From Streptomyces phaeolivaceus (GTDB lineage Bacteria; Actinomycetota; Actinomycetes; Streptomycetales; Streptomycetaceae), in NCBI RefSeq assembly GCF_009184865.1, contig NZ_CP045096.1, positions 620,001-684,000 of the forward strand: a stretch of 64,000 nt of DNA, read 5' to 3'. A program made the position numbers and the translations under genes. Shown here piece by piece: positions 9,043 through 17,921 of this stretch (positions are counted from its first letter, which is position 1; each line of letters starts with the position of its first letter). The notes beneath the pieces were generated by a model. It saw nothing but the letters and a program-made list of their open reading frames with translations, had not been told where the DNA came from and searched no databases.

Positions 9043-10203
9043 ATGACCGCGACCGACACGGCGACGGCCCTTCCGGCCCGGCAGACGCTGCCCGCCGAGG
9101 AGCGCCACGCCACCGAACTCGCCTTCCTCGCCGCCCATGACGAGGGCCCCCGCCCGCCCGGCTGGCGGCTCACCCCGCGTGCCGTGGTCACCTTCGTGTG
9201 CGGCAGCGGCGGCGAGGCCCTGAAGCTCGCCAAGCCGCACGAGACGCTGCCCGACAAGCTGGTGATCGCGCCCAAGTTCGTCGGTGAACGCGCCCTGATC
9301 GAACGGTGCGTGGTCACCCTCGCCGGTGAGCGCGGCCTGCTGCTGGTGGGCGAGCCCGGTACCGCCAAGTCGATGCTCTCCGAACTGCTGTCGGCCGCCG
9401 TGTGCGGCACCAGCGCGCTCACCGTGCAGGGCACCGCCGGCACCACCGAGGACGCCTTCCGCTACGGCTGGAACTACGCGCTGCTGCTGGCCCAGGGCCC
9501 GACCCCGCAGGCGCTCGTCGACTCGCCGGTGCTCGGCGCGATGCGCTCCGGGCGGGTGGCGCGGGTCGAGGAGATCACCCGCTGTCTGCCCGAGGTGCAG
9601 GACGCCCTGGTGTCGATCCTGTCCGACCGCCGGGTGAGCGTGCCGGAGCTGTCCGGCACGGACGACGCGCAGGTCCCGGCGGTGCCCGGGTTCACCGTCA
9701 TCGCCACGGCGAACCTGCGCGACCGGGGCGTCTCGGAGATGTCGGCCGCGCTCAAGCGCCGCTTCAACTTCGAGACCGTGCACCCGATCGCGGACGTCGA
9801 CGCCGAGACGGCCCTCGTCCGGCGGCAGGCGGAGGCGGCCGTCCAGCGGGCGGGAGCGGCCTTCGGCGTGGACGACGCGGTGCTCGATGTGCTGGTGACC
9901 GTCTTCCGTGATCTGCGCGCGGGGCGTTCCGCCGAGGGCTGGGACGTGGAGCGGCCCGGCACGGTGATGTCCACCGCCGAGGCCGTGCAGGTCGCCGCGT
10001 CGCTCGGGGTGGCCGCCGCGTATCTGCCGGGCGGGGACGCGCTCGACCTCGTCCCCGGGCATCTGCTGGGCGTGGTCCGCAAGGACGACCCTGCCGACCA
10101 CGCCCGGCTGCTCGGCTACTGGGACGGTCCGGTGCGCCGGCGCGCCGAGGACGGTTCGGCGACCTGGCGCCGCCTCTGGGACCTGCGGGAGAACCTTCGG
10201 TGA
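9043..10203 (+). CDS. MoxR-family AAA+ ATPase (YehL-like)
   Basis: 386 aa; ATG with AAGGAC just upstream. Walker A is GEPGTAKS (residues 103-110). The Walker B region reads ARVEEIT (~173-179), with Glu in place of the usual first Asp. Sensor 1 is IATAN, followed by LKRRFNFE as the arginine-finger region. MoxR ATPases work with VWA proteins as chaperone-like remodelling machines. The partner VWA domain is in the next gene, coupled by a GTGA overlap at 10200-10203. Together with the SWIM gene this matches the gene set around E. coli yehL. Target unknown. RavA and Mg-chelatase subunits are the other MoxR-like options, but the neighbourhood fits YehL better. Confidence 0.85.
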   Translation: MTATDTATALPARQTLPAEERHATELAFLAAHDEGPRPPGWRLTPRAVVTFVCGSGGEALKLAKPHETLPDKLVIAPKFVGERALIERCVVTLAGERGLLLVGEPGTAKSMLSELLSAAVCGTSALTVQGTAGTTEDAFRYGWNYALLLAQGPTPQALVDSPVLGAMRSGRVARVEEITRCLPEVQDALVSILSDRRVSVPELSGTDDAQVPAVPGFTVIATANLRDRGVSEMSAALKRRFNFETVHPIADVDAETALVRRQAEAAVQRAGAAFGVDDAVLDVLVTVFRDLRAGRSAEGWDVERPGTVMSTAEAVQVAASLGVAAAYLPGGDALDLVPGHLLGVVRKDDPADHARLLGYWDGPVRRRAEDGSATWRRLWDLRENLR

Positions 10204-13200
10204 CGACCACTCAGGAACCACGGGCGGCCGTCACGGCCCTCGCCGACTCGGCGGCGCCCTATCTGCTGGGGGTACGGCACCACAGCCCGGCGCTCGCCGC
10301 GGCCGTGCCCGCCCTGCTGGACGCCTCCGGCGCGGACGTCGTCTGCGTGGAGCTGCCGGCCGACTTCCAGCACTGGCTGCCCCACCTCGCCGCGCCGGGC
10401 ACCCTCGCCCCGGTCGCCCTGGCCGGGGCGAGCGAGGGCGGCCGGCTCGGCTTCTACCCGTTCGCCGACTTCTCCCCCGAACTCGCCGCCCTCCGCTGGG
10501 CCCGGGAGCGGGGCGTGGAGGTGGTCTGCTGCGACCTGCCGATGTCGGATCCGGCCTGGACCATGGACGGGCCCGCGTCGAACGGGGGCCGTCCGGGAGC
10601 GGACGTGGACGGGCCGGGGGCAGCGGGCGCGGATCGCTCGGGAGCCACGGCGGCCGGTGACGGCTCCGCCCCGGCGGGCGGTGACGGCTCCGCCACGGGC
10701 ACGGAGACCCGGAGCGCGGTCGCCGAGGGGATCGCGGGCGCCGGGCCGACCGCCTTCGCGGCGGCGCTCACCGCCGCCGGGACCGGTCGTGACGGGGACG
10801 ATCTCTGGGACCGGTGTGTGGAGGTGCTCGCTCCCGGCTGCGCCCCCGAGGCGATCCGCCGGGCGGCGCTCGGCGTGGGGTGGGCGTTGCGGCGCGACGC
10901 CGAGTCGGCGGGCGGGGTGCCGTCGGTGGACCTGGCCCGTGAGGCGCACATGAGGGACACGATCGCCCGAGCCGCGACGGGCGGGCGCCGGGTCGCGGCC
11001 GTCATCGGCGCGTTCCACGCCCCGGCGCTGACGGACGTGACCGGCGTGGACACCGACCCGGCCGGAACGGGCGGTTCGGACGGCACGGAGTCGTCCGGCG
11101 CGACCGGCGCGTCCGGCCCGGTGTCGGCGCCGCGTGCGGGCGGGACCGTGTCCGGGGCCCGGGGAGCGGGTCTCGTCGGGGAGCACCCGCCGGTCGTCAC
11201 CTCGCTCGTCCCGTACGCCTTCGATCTGCTGGACTCCCGTTCCGGGTATCCGGCGGGCATCCGGGACCCGCGCTGGCAGCAGGCGGTGTTCACGGCCGGG
11301 GGCGACCCCGGTCTGCTGTACGGCGCCGCCGCGCGGGCGATCACCGATGTGTGCCGGGAGCTGCGCGCGGCCGGGCACACGGCGGGCACGGGCGAGGCCA
11401 CCGAGACGCTGCGGATGGCGGGGGACCTGGCCAGTATCCGGGGGCTGACCGCCCCCGGCCGGGGCGAGGTCCTGGAGGCGCTGACGACCGTGATGGGCCA
11501 GGGCGAGCCGCTCGGCCGGGGCCGGGCGCTGGCCCGCGCCCTCGAAGTGGTGCTGGTCGGCACCGACCGGGGCCGGATCGCTCCGGGCACCCCGCGTTCC
11601 GGTCTCGGCCCGTCCGTGGAGGCGGAGTTGGCCGCGCTGCGGCTGCCGGGCCCGGACGACCCGGACGCGCGCGAACTCCGTCTCGACCCGCTCCGCTCCG
11701 CCCTCGACGGCCGCCGCGAGACCCTGCTCCAGCGACTCGCGGTGTGCGGCGCGGGCTACGGCGAGGCCGTGGAGGTGGCAGGCACGGGCGACGGCACGGC
11801 CCTCACCACCCGGTGGCGGCTGTCGTGGACGCCCGCTGTTCCGGTACGGCTCGACCTGGCCGGGATCCGGGGCGTGACGGCGGCGCTGGCGGCCGAGGGC
11901 ACCCTGCGGGAGACGTTCCGCCGGGAGTCGGCGGACGGCGGGCCCACCTGTGCCCTGGTCCTCACCGGGCTCCGGGCGGCGGCCCGCTGCGATCTGCCGG
12001 CCCTGGTCGCGGACCGGCTGGCCGATGCCGCCGCCGTGCTTCCCGCCTCGGCCACGCTCCCCGAACTCCTGGAAGCGCTGGACCTGTTGGAGGCGTTGCG
12101 CCGGGGCCATCTGCCCGGGACCACGCCCGGCGGAAGGCAGTCGGCGGCCGAGCTGGCCGTCGACCTGCTGGACGCGGCCGTCCGCGCGCTGCCCGGTCTC
12201 GCGGGCAGCGACCAGCCGGAGGACGCCGCCGCGCTGGTCGCGCTCGCCTCACGGGCCGGCGAACACCGCCTCGGTCTGCGGATGGACGACGCCCTGGGCA
12301 CGCTGGCGCGCACCGGTTCCCCGCTGATCCAGGGTGCCGCGCTGGCCGCCAGGGTCCTGCTCGACCTGGACGGCGCCGACACCCTCGGGGCGCGTGCGGC
12401 GGGCTGGATCGACACGGCCACCGGCCCCGACCGCCGTCTGGGGCTGGCCCGCCGTCTCACCGGGCTGCTCAGCGGCGCGGCCCCGCTGCTCCAGTCCGCG
12501 CCGACCGCGCTGGACCCGCTGCTCGACCGTATCGACACCCTCACCGACCAGGGCTTCCTGGACCGGCTGCCCGCCCTGCGCGGCGGCTTCGACACCCTCA
12601 CCCCGGCGGGCCGCGACCGTCTGCTCGACACGGTCACCGAGCGCCTCGGGGACCGCCTCGACCTGTCCCTCACCGCCTCACCGGCCCTCCTCGCCCTGTG
12701 GACGGCGGCGGACACGGCGGGCCTGGCGACGGTGGCCGCACTGCGACTGCCGAACGGCACGGCGGGCACGGACACCTCGGACGGCACGGACGCCTCGGGG
12801 CTTCCCGAGGCCACGGACGGCACCGACGCCCCGGGGACACCCGTCACCGCGGCCGAACCTCCATCCGAACCGCGAGCCGAACCGCAAGCCGACGCCGCCA
12901 CCCCCTCCTCCCCCTCCGCTCTCTCCTCCTCGCCCTCCCTCCTCCACCTCGGCCCCACCGACCGCTGGCGGCTGCTGCTCGGCCGGGAGAGCGAGAAGTT
13001 GCCGCAGGGTGCCCGTCGTTACGCGCACGCGCTGGACGAGTTGTACGGGACCGGCCGGGGCGAGGGTTCGTCGGACCTCGGCCGGGGCAACGGCGGCCAG
13101 GGGCAGGGCGGCGGCCAGGACGCCTCGTTCCCGACGGCCCGCGAATGGGCCGACGAACTGGACGCGCTGTTCGGCGCGGAGGTCCGCGAGGAGGTGCTGG

Positions 13201-14072
13201 CACGCGCCGCCGACCAGGGCCGTACGGACGTACTGGCCGAGCTGGACCCCGAGGCCGTCCGCCCCTCGGTCGACCTGCTGACCTCCGTGCTGAACCTCGC
13301 CGGAGGGATGCCCGAACAGCGACTGGCCAAGCTGCGCCCGCTGGTACGGCGGCTGGTCGACGAACTTGCCAAGGAGCTGGCCACCCGGATGCGCCCCGCG
13401 CTCACCGGTCTCGCCACCCCGCGCCCGACCCGCCGCCCCGGTGGCCGACTAGATCTGCCGCGCACCCTGCGGGCCAACCTGGCGAGCACCCACCGTACGG
13501 CGGACGGCCGGACCGTGGTCGTACCGGAGCGGCCGGTGTTCAGCACCCGGTCCCGCAAGGAGGCGGACTGGCGGCTGATCCTGGTCGTCGACGTGTCCGG
13601 GTCGATGGAGGCCTCCGTCATCTGGTCGGCGCTGACCGCGGCCGTCCTGGGCGGGGTGCCCACGCTGTCGACGCACTTCCTGGCGTTCTCGACCGATGTG
13701 ATCGATCTGACCGACCGGGTGGACGACCCGCTGTCGCTGCTCCTCGAGGTGCGGGTCGGCGGCGGTACGCACATCGCGGCGGGGCTCGCGCACGCCCGTT
13801 CCCTGGTGACCGTGCCCAGCCGGACCCTCGTGGTGGTGGTCAGCGACTTCGAGGAGGGCTACCCGTTGGGCGGGCTCCTCGGCGAGGTACGGGCCCTCGC
13901 GGGTTCCGGGGTCCATCTGATGGGCTGCGCCGCCCTGGACGACACCGGCACCCCGCGCTACTCGGTGCCGGTCGCCCAGCAGCTCGTCGCGGCCGGGATG
14001 CCGGTCGCCGCCCTCAGTCCCCTCGCCCTCGCCCGCTGGGTGGGCGACCGGCTCCGCGGAGAGTCCCGATGA
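10200..14072 (+). CDS. DUF5682 domain fused to a C-terminal VWA domain
   Basis: 1290 aa, GTG start overlapping the MoxR stop (GTGA). The N-terminus has GVRHHSPA and VCVELPADF, and later VIGAFHAPAL, the conserved pieces of the DUF5682 (YehM-like) family, which looks related to the TraB/EreA/ChaN-type fold. The long helical middle is interrupted by low-complexity Thr/Asp/Gly/Pro/Ser linkers at ~120-160, ~275-320 and ~850-915. The C-terminus is a VWA domain with an intact MIDAS: D1131-x-S-G-S1135, then a GGGTHIAAGL threonine loop and VVVSDFEEG. In E. coli the same two parts are separate proteins, YehM and YehP. Probably the adaptor loaded by the MoxR ring; metal-dependent ligand binding is expected of the VWA domain. 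Ends in an ATGA overlap with the SWIM gene. Confidence 0.82.
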   Translation: MTTTQEPRAAVTALADSAAPYLLGVRHHSPALAAAVPALLDASGADVVCVELPADFQHWLPHLAAPGTLAPVALAGASEGGRLGFYPFADFSPELAALRWARERGVEVVCCDLPMSDPAWTMDGPASNGGRPGADVDGPGAAGADRSGATAAGDGSAPAGGDGSATGTETRSAVAEGIAGAGPTAFAAALTAAGTGRDGDDLWDRCVEVLAPGCAPEAIRRAALGVGWALRRDAESAGGVPSVDLAREAHMRDTIARAATGGRRVAAVIGAFHAPALTDVTGVDTDPAGTGGSDGTESSGATGASGPVSAPRAGGTVSGARGAGLVGEHPPVVTSLVPYAFDLLDSRSGYPAGIRDPRWQQAVFTAGGDPGLLYGAAARAITDVCRELRAAGHTAGTGEATETLRMAGDLASIRGLTAPGRGEVLEALTTVMGQGEPLGRGRALARALEVVLVGTDRGRIAPGTPRSGLGPSVEAELAALRLPGPDDPDARELRLDPLRSALDGRRETLLQRLAVCGAGYGEAVEVAGTGDGTALTTRWRLSWTPAVPVRLDLAGIRGVTAALAAEGTLRETFRRESADGGPTCALVLTGLRAAARCDLPALVADRLADAAAVLPASATLPELLEALDLLEALRRGHLPGTTPGGRQSAAELAVDLLDAAVRALPGLAGSDQPEDAAALVALASRAGEHRLGLRMDDALGTLARTGSPLIQGAALAARVLLDLDGADTLGARAAGWIDTATGPDRRLGLARRLTGLLSGAAPLLQSAPTALDPLLDRIDTLTDQGFLDRLPALRGGFDTLTPAGRDRLLDTVTERLGDRLDLSLTASPALLALWTAADTAGLATVAALRLPNGTAGTDTSDGTDASGLPEATDGTDAPGTPVTAAEPPSEPRAEPQADAATPSSPSALSSSPSLLHLGPTDRWRLLLGRESEKLPQGARRYAHALDELYGTGRGEGSSDLGRGNGGQGQGGGQDASFPTAREWADELDALFGAEVREEVLARAADQGRTDVLAELDPEAVRPSVDLLTSVLNLAGGMPEQRLAKLRPLVRRLVDELAKELATRMRPALTGLATPRPTRRPGGRLDLPRTLRANLASTHRTADGRTVVVPERPVFSTRSRKEADWRLILVVDVSGSMEASVIWSALTAAVLGGVPTLSTHFLAFSTDVIDLTDRVDDPLSLLLEVRVGGGTHIAAGLAHARSLVTVPSRTLVVVVSDFEEGYPLGGLLGEVRALAGSGVHLMGCAALDDTGTPRYSVPVAQQLVAAGMPVAALSPLALARWVGDRLRGESR

Positions 14073-16138
14073 ACGCCGAACTGCCCCCGGCGGCGCCCGA
14101 TGTGGTCGCCGCCGCGGTCGAGAGTCTGACCTCCCGGCTGCGCAAGAAGCTGGACGCCGCGGTCGAGTCGTACGCGGCGCTGCCCGTCACGGTCGACGGC
14201 GGCACCCTGCGTGTCCGGTGCGGCGAGGACGCCGAGGTGACGCTCACGCCCGGCCCCTCGGGCGCGGTGACGGACGCCGAGGGGGCGGTGTGCGGTTGTC
14301 TGCTCGCGCCCCGCTGTCTGCACCGCGCCGCCGTCCTGAGCGCCTGCCCGGTGGCCGACGCGGAGGCCATGGCCGTCGACGGGACGCAGAGCGCGACGGC
14401 CACCGTCGGGACGGAGGCCGGGACGGAGGCCGAGCCGTCCGAAACGTCGACCGGCCTCCGGGGAGGCCGGGGTGAGGCCTCCCCGGACGGCGGCCCGCAG
14501 GCCGCAGGCACGTCAACCACCGGCACCACCGGCACCACCGGCACCACCGGCACCACCGGCACCACCGGCACCACCGGCACGACCGGCACGACCGGCGCAC
14601 CGGCGTCCGCCGCCTCCTCCATGCCCGCCTCCTCCATGCCCCCCACCCCCGCCCAGATCTCCGCCGCGCACGGCCTCTGGGCGGCGACCGCGGCCGTGCT
14701 CGCGGCCGGTGTCCCGGCGGCGGGGGCGGTGCCGCAGGCGGAGTTGCTGCGGGCCGCGCACACCGCGCGGCTCGCCGGGCTGCACCGCGCCGAGGCGGCG
14801 GCCCTGCGGGTGGTCCGCGGGCTGCGCGGGGCCCGCGCCCGGCACGACGGGCACCGGCTGGCCGACCTCGTCGCCAATGTGCGCGAACTGCTGCTCACCA
14901 CCGGCCTGTTGGCGGCGGCGAACCCGGATCCGGCCCTCGTCGGCAACGCCCGCCGCGCCTACCGGCCGGGCGGCGGTCTGCGGGTGCACGGTGTGTGCCG
15001 GGAGCCGGTGATCTCGGCCACCGGGTACGGCGGTGTCGTCACCCATCTCGTCTCCGACGACGGGGAGTGGTTCTCGATCGCCGACGTCAAGCCGGGCGGC
15101 CCGGCGCGCGCCCGGGGTGCCGCCAAGGCCACCGTCGCCCTCGGCTCGGGCACCCTCGACCACTCCCAGCTCTCCCGAGGCGGGCTGCTGATCTCCGGTG
15201 CCACGCTCTCCCCGGACGGCCGGCTCGGTTCCGGCAAGGGGGTCCGGGCGACTCCGCTCGCCGGTCTGGCCTGGACCTCGGATCCGCTCGCCGCCCTCTT
15301 CGCCCGCCCGTTGGCGGAGGCGGTCGCCGAACGGCTCGCGGTCGCGCCGGGAACCGACCCCGAGCGGGCGGAGCAGGCGGCACGCAGACTGATCGGCTGC
15401 GATCTGGTCCTCGTCGGCGCGGCCGGCGACCACCTGCTCGCCCGTGAGGTGTCCCGCTCCGAGGACTCCGGGGAATCGGCGGACTCCGGGGACTCGGCGG
15501 GCGAGGGCCCGCTCGTGCGGCTGGCTCCGGCCAACGGCCACCCCGATCTCACCCACACGGCCAACTTCCGTCAGCTCGCCGCCCGGCCGGGTCTGCGCCT
15601 ACGGGTGCTCGGCCGTCTCGAACCCGACCGCGCGGCCACGCTCCGCCCGCTCGCGATCGGGCCCGTGCCGGGCGCCGAGGCGACGCTGCGGCTGCCGGAC
15701 GAGTGGCAGGGTCACGCCGATCTGGGCTACGACCGGCTCCAGGGCTCGCACTTCCCGCCCCCGGACGCGCTGCCCGCCGTGGACGGCCCCGCCGGGGTGC
15801 CGGCCGACCCGCTCGCCGAGGCGCCGTTGTGGCGGCTGCGGCGGCTCGTCGAGGTCGCCGTCTCCGGGGGCCGCCGCGCGGTCGCCGAGCCGGCCCGCGA
15901 CGGCGACCGGAACGGCGGGGTCGCGGCGCTGCGGCGCAGCGGGTTCCGCGGGGCCGCCGAACTGTCGGCCGCGCTCACGACGGAGGCCGACCGCCGCTCC
16001 CGCGATGTCTTCGGCCGCGTGACCGACCCCGACCCGGACCGTTACGCCCGCGCCTGGCTCGCCACGGCGGTCTACCTGGCCGGCACGGAACGCGCCCTGG
16101 TCCAGGCCACCTGGCGGTCACCGTCCTCCGACGGCTGA
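14069..16138 (+). CDS. SWIM zinc-finger protein (YehQ-like)
   Basis: 689 aa, ATG overlapping the upstream TGA. The SWIM motif CxC-x5-CxH is seen at C75, C77, C83 and H85 (CGCLLAPRCLH), a zinc-binding module used for DNA or protein contacts. Residues 150-176 are a perfect (Thr-Thr-Gly)x9 tract encoded by a 9-bp tandem repeat, a flexible linker of probably variable length. The rest is a mixed alpha/beta protein without enzymatic motifs that I recognise. It is the last gene of the coupled cassette and corresponds to E. coli YehQ. It may be the nucleic-acid-sensing or target-recognition arm of the MoxR/VWA machine (inference). Confidence 0.82.
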   Translation: MNAELPPAAPDVVAAAVESLTSRLRKKLDAAVESYAALPVTVDGGTLRVRCGEDAEVTLTPGPSGAVTDAEGAVCGCLLAPRCLHRAAVLSACPVADAEAMAVDGTQSATATVGTEAGTEAEPSETSTGLRGGRGEASPDGGPQAAGTSTTGTTGTTGTTGTTGTTGTTGTTGTTGAPASAASSMPASSMPPTPAQISAAHGLWAATAAVLAAGVPAAGAVPQAELLRAAHTARLAGLHRAEAAALRVVRGLRGARARHDGHRLADLVANVRELLLTTGLLAAANPDPALVGNARRAYRPGGGLRVHGVCREPVISATGYGGVVTHLVSDDGEWFSIADVKPGGPARARGAAKATVALGSGTLDHSQLSRGGLLISGATLSPDGRLGSGKGVRATPLAGLAWTSDPLAALFARPLAEAVAERLAVAPGTDPERAEQAARRLIGCDLVLVGAAGDHLLAREVSRSEDSGESADSGDSAGEGPLVRLAPANGHPDLTHTANFRQLAARPGLRLRVLGRLEPDRAATLRPLAIGPVPGAEATLRLPDEWQGHADLGYDRLQGSHFPPPDALPAVDGPAGVPADPLAEAPLWRLRRLVEVAVSGGRRAVAEPARDGDRNGGVAALRRSGFRGAAELSAALTTEADRRSRDVFGRVTDPDPDRYARAWLATAVYLAGTERALVQATWRSPSSDG
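14516..14596 (+). repeat. 9-bp coding tandem repeat (ACCACCGGC)x7 + (ACGACCGGC)x2
   Basis: Seven perfect ACCACCGGC units (14516-14578) are followed by two ACGACCGGC units (14579-14596), in frame in the SWIM gene, encoding (TTG)9. The 9-bp unit preserves the frame when copy number changes, so length polymorphism between strains is expected. Confidence 0.95.
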
Positions 16139-16223
16139 CCACCACCGAGCCGCCGCACGGCGCCGAGAAATGGCCGCCCGCCTCGCCCGTAGGCCGTCCA
16201 ACCCCCTTTCCCCGTAGGACGGT

Positions 16224-16229
16224 TAGGGT
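16224..16229 (+). promoter_or_regulatory. Putative -10 TAGGGT, leaderless start
   Basis: TAGGGT ends 6 nt before ATG 16236 and no Shine-Dalgarno sequence precedes the ATG. This geometry puts the transcription start at or next to the start codon. No clear -35 element is seen. Confidence 0.45.
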
Positions 16230-16235
16230 GATCGG

Positions 16236-16832
16236 ATGGATCTCGGTGCGGTACTGATCGCGATGGCGGGTGTCGCAGGGACCCTCGGGGCCGCGCTGCT
16301 CACCCAGCGCGGCGCCGAACGGGCCAAGCGGCGCGAGCTGGAAATGGCCCAGGCCTTCGAGGAGGCCCGCCTCCACCGCGAGCTGCGGCGCGGCTGCTAC
16401 GCCGAACTCCACCGGGACGCAAGGCAGTTCGCCACCGCACTCAGCCGCCACCTGTACGTCCTGCGGGACCGGACCGCCGACACCGACGACATCCAGGCCC
16501 TGGAGGACACCAAGGACCGCTACCGCGACCGCTGGTCCGAGGCCCTGATGATCGCCCCGGACACGGTGGTCCTTCCCGGCGCCGAGGTGAACGGCGCCCT
16601 GAACCGGACCTACGGCCAGGTCGAACGCCTGGAGCAGGGCACGTCCCGGCCGGGTGAGAGCGTGGCCGCGGCGGCCGAGGCGCAGCACGCGCTGTGGGGC
16701 CTCATCGAGGCCCTGCGCGAGGCGATGCGCCACGACCTGGGCGTGGCCGGGCCGCTGCCGCGGTGGCACTCCACGGAACGGGACCGGCTCGCACGTGGTC
16801 AGCGGGAGCTGAGCGCGTCCGAGGAGTCCTGA
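16236..16832 (+). CDS. Small membrane-anchored protein, unknown function
   Basis: 198 aa. Residues ~3-22 form one hydrophobic segment (LGAVLIAMAGVAGTLGAALL) directly followed by a positively charged stretch (GAERAKRRELE), so the long helical remainder should be cytoplasmic. The cytoplasmic part is charged and coiled-coil-like. No enzyme motif seen; I recognise only a generic actinobacterial hypothetical protein. The last 34 bp overlap the 3' end of the convergent ion-channel gene. A -10-like TAGGGT lies 6 nt before the ATG. Confidence 0.7.
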   Translation: MDLGAVLIAMAGVAGTLGAALLTQRGAERAKRRELEMAQAFEEARLHRELRRGCYAELHRDARQFATALSRHLYVLRDRTADTDDIQALEDTKDRYRDRWSEALMIAPDTVVLPGAEVNGALNRTYGQVERLEQGTSRPGESVAAAAEAQHALWGLIEALREAMRHDLGVAGPLPRWHSTERDRLARGQRELSASEES

Positions 16833-17776
16833 GCGGCGCGGGACGTGACGTGCCGGTGTGGCGGGCTCTGCCGGTGCGGTGGGCTGGGCCGGAGGGTCGA
16901 CTCCAGGGCGTCCAGGGCCTGGCGGGCGGCCAGGATGCGGGCGCGCAGCTCGTCCTCGGCGGCCGTTCCCCCGTCGGCGGCGGTTCCCCCCTCCGCGGCC
17001 TGGGCCCGCGCGCTGTCCTCCTGTTCCCGTTCCGTCTCGCGGGCCTCGTCCAGGGAGCTGATGACGACGCCGATGAGGACATTGACGAGGACGAAGGAGG
17101 CGAGGAGGACGTAGGAGGCGTAGTAGACGATGCTCCAGCGGGAGATCTCCAGGCCGGCGCGGACCGCGTCGCCGAGGCCGTCCAGGGTCATCAGCAGGAA
17201 GAGGGTGAGGACGGCGCGGCCGAGGGAGCCGAAGTGCTCGGGGTCGTGGTCGGCGAAGAAGACCCAGCCGACCATGGCGTAGACGTACAGCAGCAGGGCG
17301 CCGACGAGGAGGAAGCTGAAGGTGCCGGGGAGGCTGCGGCCCACGGCGACCATGAAGACGCGGAGCTGGGGCAGGAAGCGGGCGGTGCGCAGGACCCGGG
17401 CGAGGCGCAGCAGCCGCAGGATCGTGCCGTTCTCGCGGACGACGGGCAGGAACGCGGAGACCACGACGGCCAGGTCGAACAGGTTCCACGGGTCGCGGAG
17501 GAAGTCGCGGGGGCGGTCGGCGTGCGCACAGGCACGCAGCAGTATCTCGACCGTGAACGCGGCGAGGCAGAGGTGCTCGGCGAGACGTAACCAGCCGCCC
17601 CAGCCCGTCACCAGCGCGCTGTAGGTCTCCACGCCCAGCAGTGCCGCGTTGGTGAGGATCAGGGCGAACACGGTGACGGCGAACCAGCGGGCCTCCGTGA
17701 CGGCGCGGGCCCATTCCGCGAGTGCCCGGCGCGGGGGCCGCCGGTCCGTGGTCGTACGGTCGTGCGGGTCGGTCAT
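16799..17776 (-). CDS. Voltage-gated-type cation channel (ion transporter family)
   Basis: 325 aa; start ATG at 17776 (MTDPHDR); frames further upstream lack family similarity. One six-transmembrane unit: S1 FAVTVFALILTNAALLG, S2 near LCLAAFTVEILLRACA, S3 WNLFDLAVVVSAFLPV, an arginine-rich S4 (LRLLRLARVLRTARFLPQL), S5 TFSFLLVGALLLYVYAMVGW, pore helix with TLDGLGD at the filter position, and S6 ASFVLVNVLIGVVISSLDE. This is the NaChBac/ion_trans layout; the filter TLDGL differs from the TLESW of NaChBac, so selectivity is uncertain. The C-terminus is a charged helix suited to tetramerisation. Leu63 is encoded by the rare TTA codon (17588-17590), so translation may need bldA tRNA. Neighbouring CNNM genes suggest a cation-homeostasis locus. 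Confidence 0.85.
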   Translation of the reverse strand: MTDPHDRTTTDRRPPRRALAEWARAVTEARWFAVTVFALILTNAALLGVETYSALVTGWGGWLRLAEHLCLAAFTVEILLRACAHADRPRDFLRDPWNLFDLAVVVSAFLPVVRENGTILRLLRLARVLRTARFLPQLRVFMVAVGRSLPGTFSFLLVGALLLYVYAMVGWVFFADHDPEHFGSLGRAVLTLFLLMTLDGLGDAVRAGLEISRWSIVYYASYVLLASFVLVNVLIGVVISSLDEARETEREQEDSARAQAAEGGTAADGGTAAEDELRARILAARQALDALESTLRPSPPHRQSPPHRHVTSRAAQDSSDALSSR

Positions 17777-17921
17777 CCTGCTGTACCTGCTCCTTCGCGC
17801 AGCGCGACGTCCCGCCGCCCCGGGTGCGGGCGGCGGGTCCGGTGGAACGATCACGCTCCAGGAGACTTCTACAGCACCGTCGGCGCGAGCCGCCGGGGCG
17901 AGGTGCGTCGTGTGCGGCCGG

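Noticed and set aside
6721..10221. Minus-strand open frame of 1166 codons opposite the DUF4132-cassette genes
   Set aside because: It is the antisense of two real genes; composition is Arg/Gly/Ala-rich without domains, a usual artefact of high-GC DNA.
14516..14596. CRISPR-like array
   Set aside because: Direct repeats are contiguous, 9 bp and in frame in the SWIM gene; no spacers or cas genes.
3131..16138. Magnesium chelatase or RavA-ViaA operon
   Set aside because: MoxR plus VWA alone would allow it, but DUF4132, DUF5682 and SWIM partners are specific to the yeh-type set.
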